This document shows, piece by piece, positions 63,679-64,000 of a stretch of DNA of 64,000 nucleotides. Origin of the DNA: Callipepla californica brunnescens (lineage: Eukaryota > Chordata > Aves > Galliformes > Odontophoridae); assembly GCA_023055505.1 (NCBI GenBank), contig JALIRH010000001.1:8186467-8250466 (forward strand), given 5' to 3'. The notes beneath the pieces are model-generated. The model searched no databases, was not told where the DNA came from, and worked only from the letters and a program-made list of their open reading frames with translations. Both the position numbers and the translations under genes were made by a program. How positions within the stretch are numbered: position 1 is the stretch's first letter; each line of letters begins with the position of its first letter.

Positions 63679-64000
63679 CTTTTAGGGAATGGTATTATAT
63701 TAATGACCATGAGAAGTATCAGAGCCCTGTTTTGAATTATCAGTACACAAATTTATAGAAACAGTCTGAGCCACAGACTCTGTTGTTACTGTAATTGTGA
63801 CAACTGAAGATTGAAGTTGTGGGAATGGAGAGGAGTGGAGTTCTGTGAATAGACAATGGTGCGTATGCTAAGGGCTGGCAGGGTGTACATTTATAAAGTC
63901 ATATAGGAATATTCTGTTTGTGAAGCATCAGCCCTTCCCCCTGGCATGTCCTGTTCCCTCGACCCTTTCCATGAGCTGTGCAGTGGTTTATGGCCTGCAG

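Larger units (their letters stand above)
61511..64000. other. Unique AT-rich non-coding DNA
   Basis: No gene is recognised. Frames are at most 87 codons. AAT and TTA microsatellites are the only simple repeats. The last 250 bases are somewhat GC-richer, with no recognised feature. Confidence 0.55.

Overview
The window looks like bird nuclear DNA, most likely chicken or a close galliform. The evidence is the repeat content: many CR1 LINE fragments, most ending in the ATTCTATG-type octamers of the CR1 3' end, a degraded mariner copy that matches the Galluhop family I know from chicken, and one solo retroviral-type LTR of the ERVL kind. The background is AT-rich with microsatellites and T or A tracts. 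Nothing looks bacterial, and no operon, ribosome binding site or CRISPR is present.

I find no host protein-coding gene, tRNA or rRNA. Every open frame outside the repeats is short (at most about 130 codons) and none resembles a protein I recognise. The only frames with recognisable protein content belong to transposable elements, and all are broken. The window is best read as a gene desert or part of one or more large introns.

Layout: 1-12.0 kb is unique AT-rich DNA with two microsatellites. 12.0-19.6 kb has three forward CR1 copies. 19.6-37.7 kb is mostly unique, with small CR1 pieces near 27.0, 29.9 and 31.6 kb, a 36-base T run at 28.04 kb and a perfect hairpin at 31.7 kb. 37.7-45.9 kb is a repeat cluster: two reverse CR1 copies, then a long forward CR1 (41.22-44.82 kb) that keeps part of ORF1 (a GDSL esterase domain) and much of ORF2. 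That copy is split by a 558-bp solo LTR flanked by a 5-bp target duplication. 47.06 kb holds 21 perfect copies of TAGGA. 51.5-54.4 kb is a second long CR1, reverse, with ORF1 and ORF2 remnants and a younger CR1 tail nested inside. 60.5-61.5 kb is the mariner relic. The rest is unique AT-rich DNA.

No genes work together here. The history is layered insertion: old CR1 copies, then a nested CR1 and an ERVL-type LTR. I found no convincing undescribed system. The most useful second looks are the two ORF1-bearing CR1 copies, the LTR with its G-quadruplex-prone tract, a few perfect inverted repeats and an X-box-like site.
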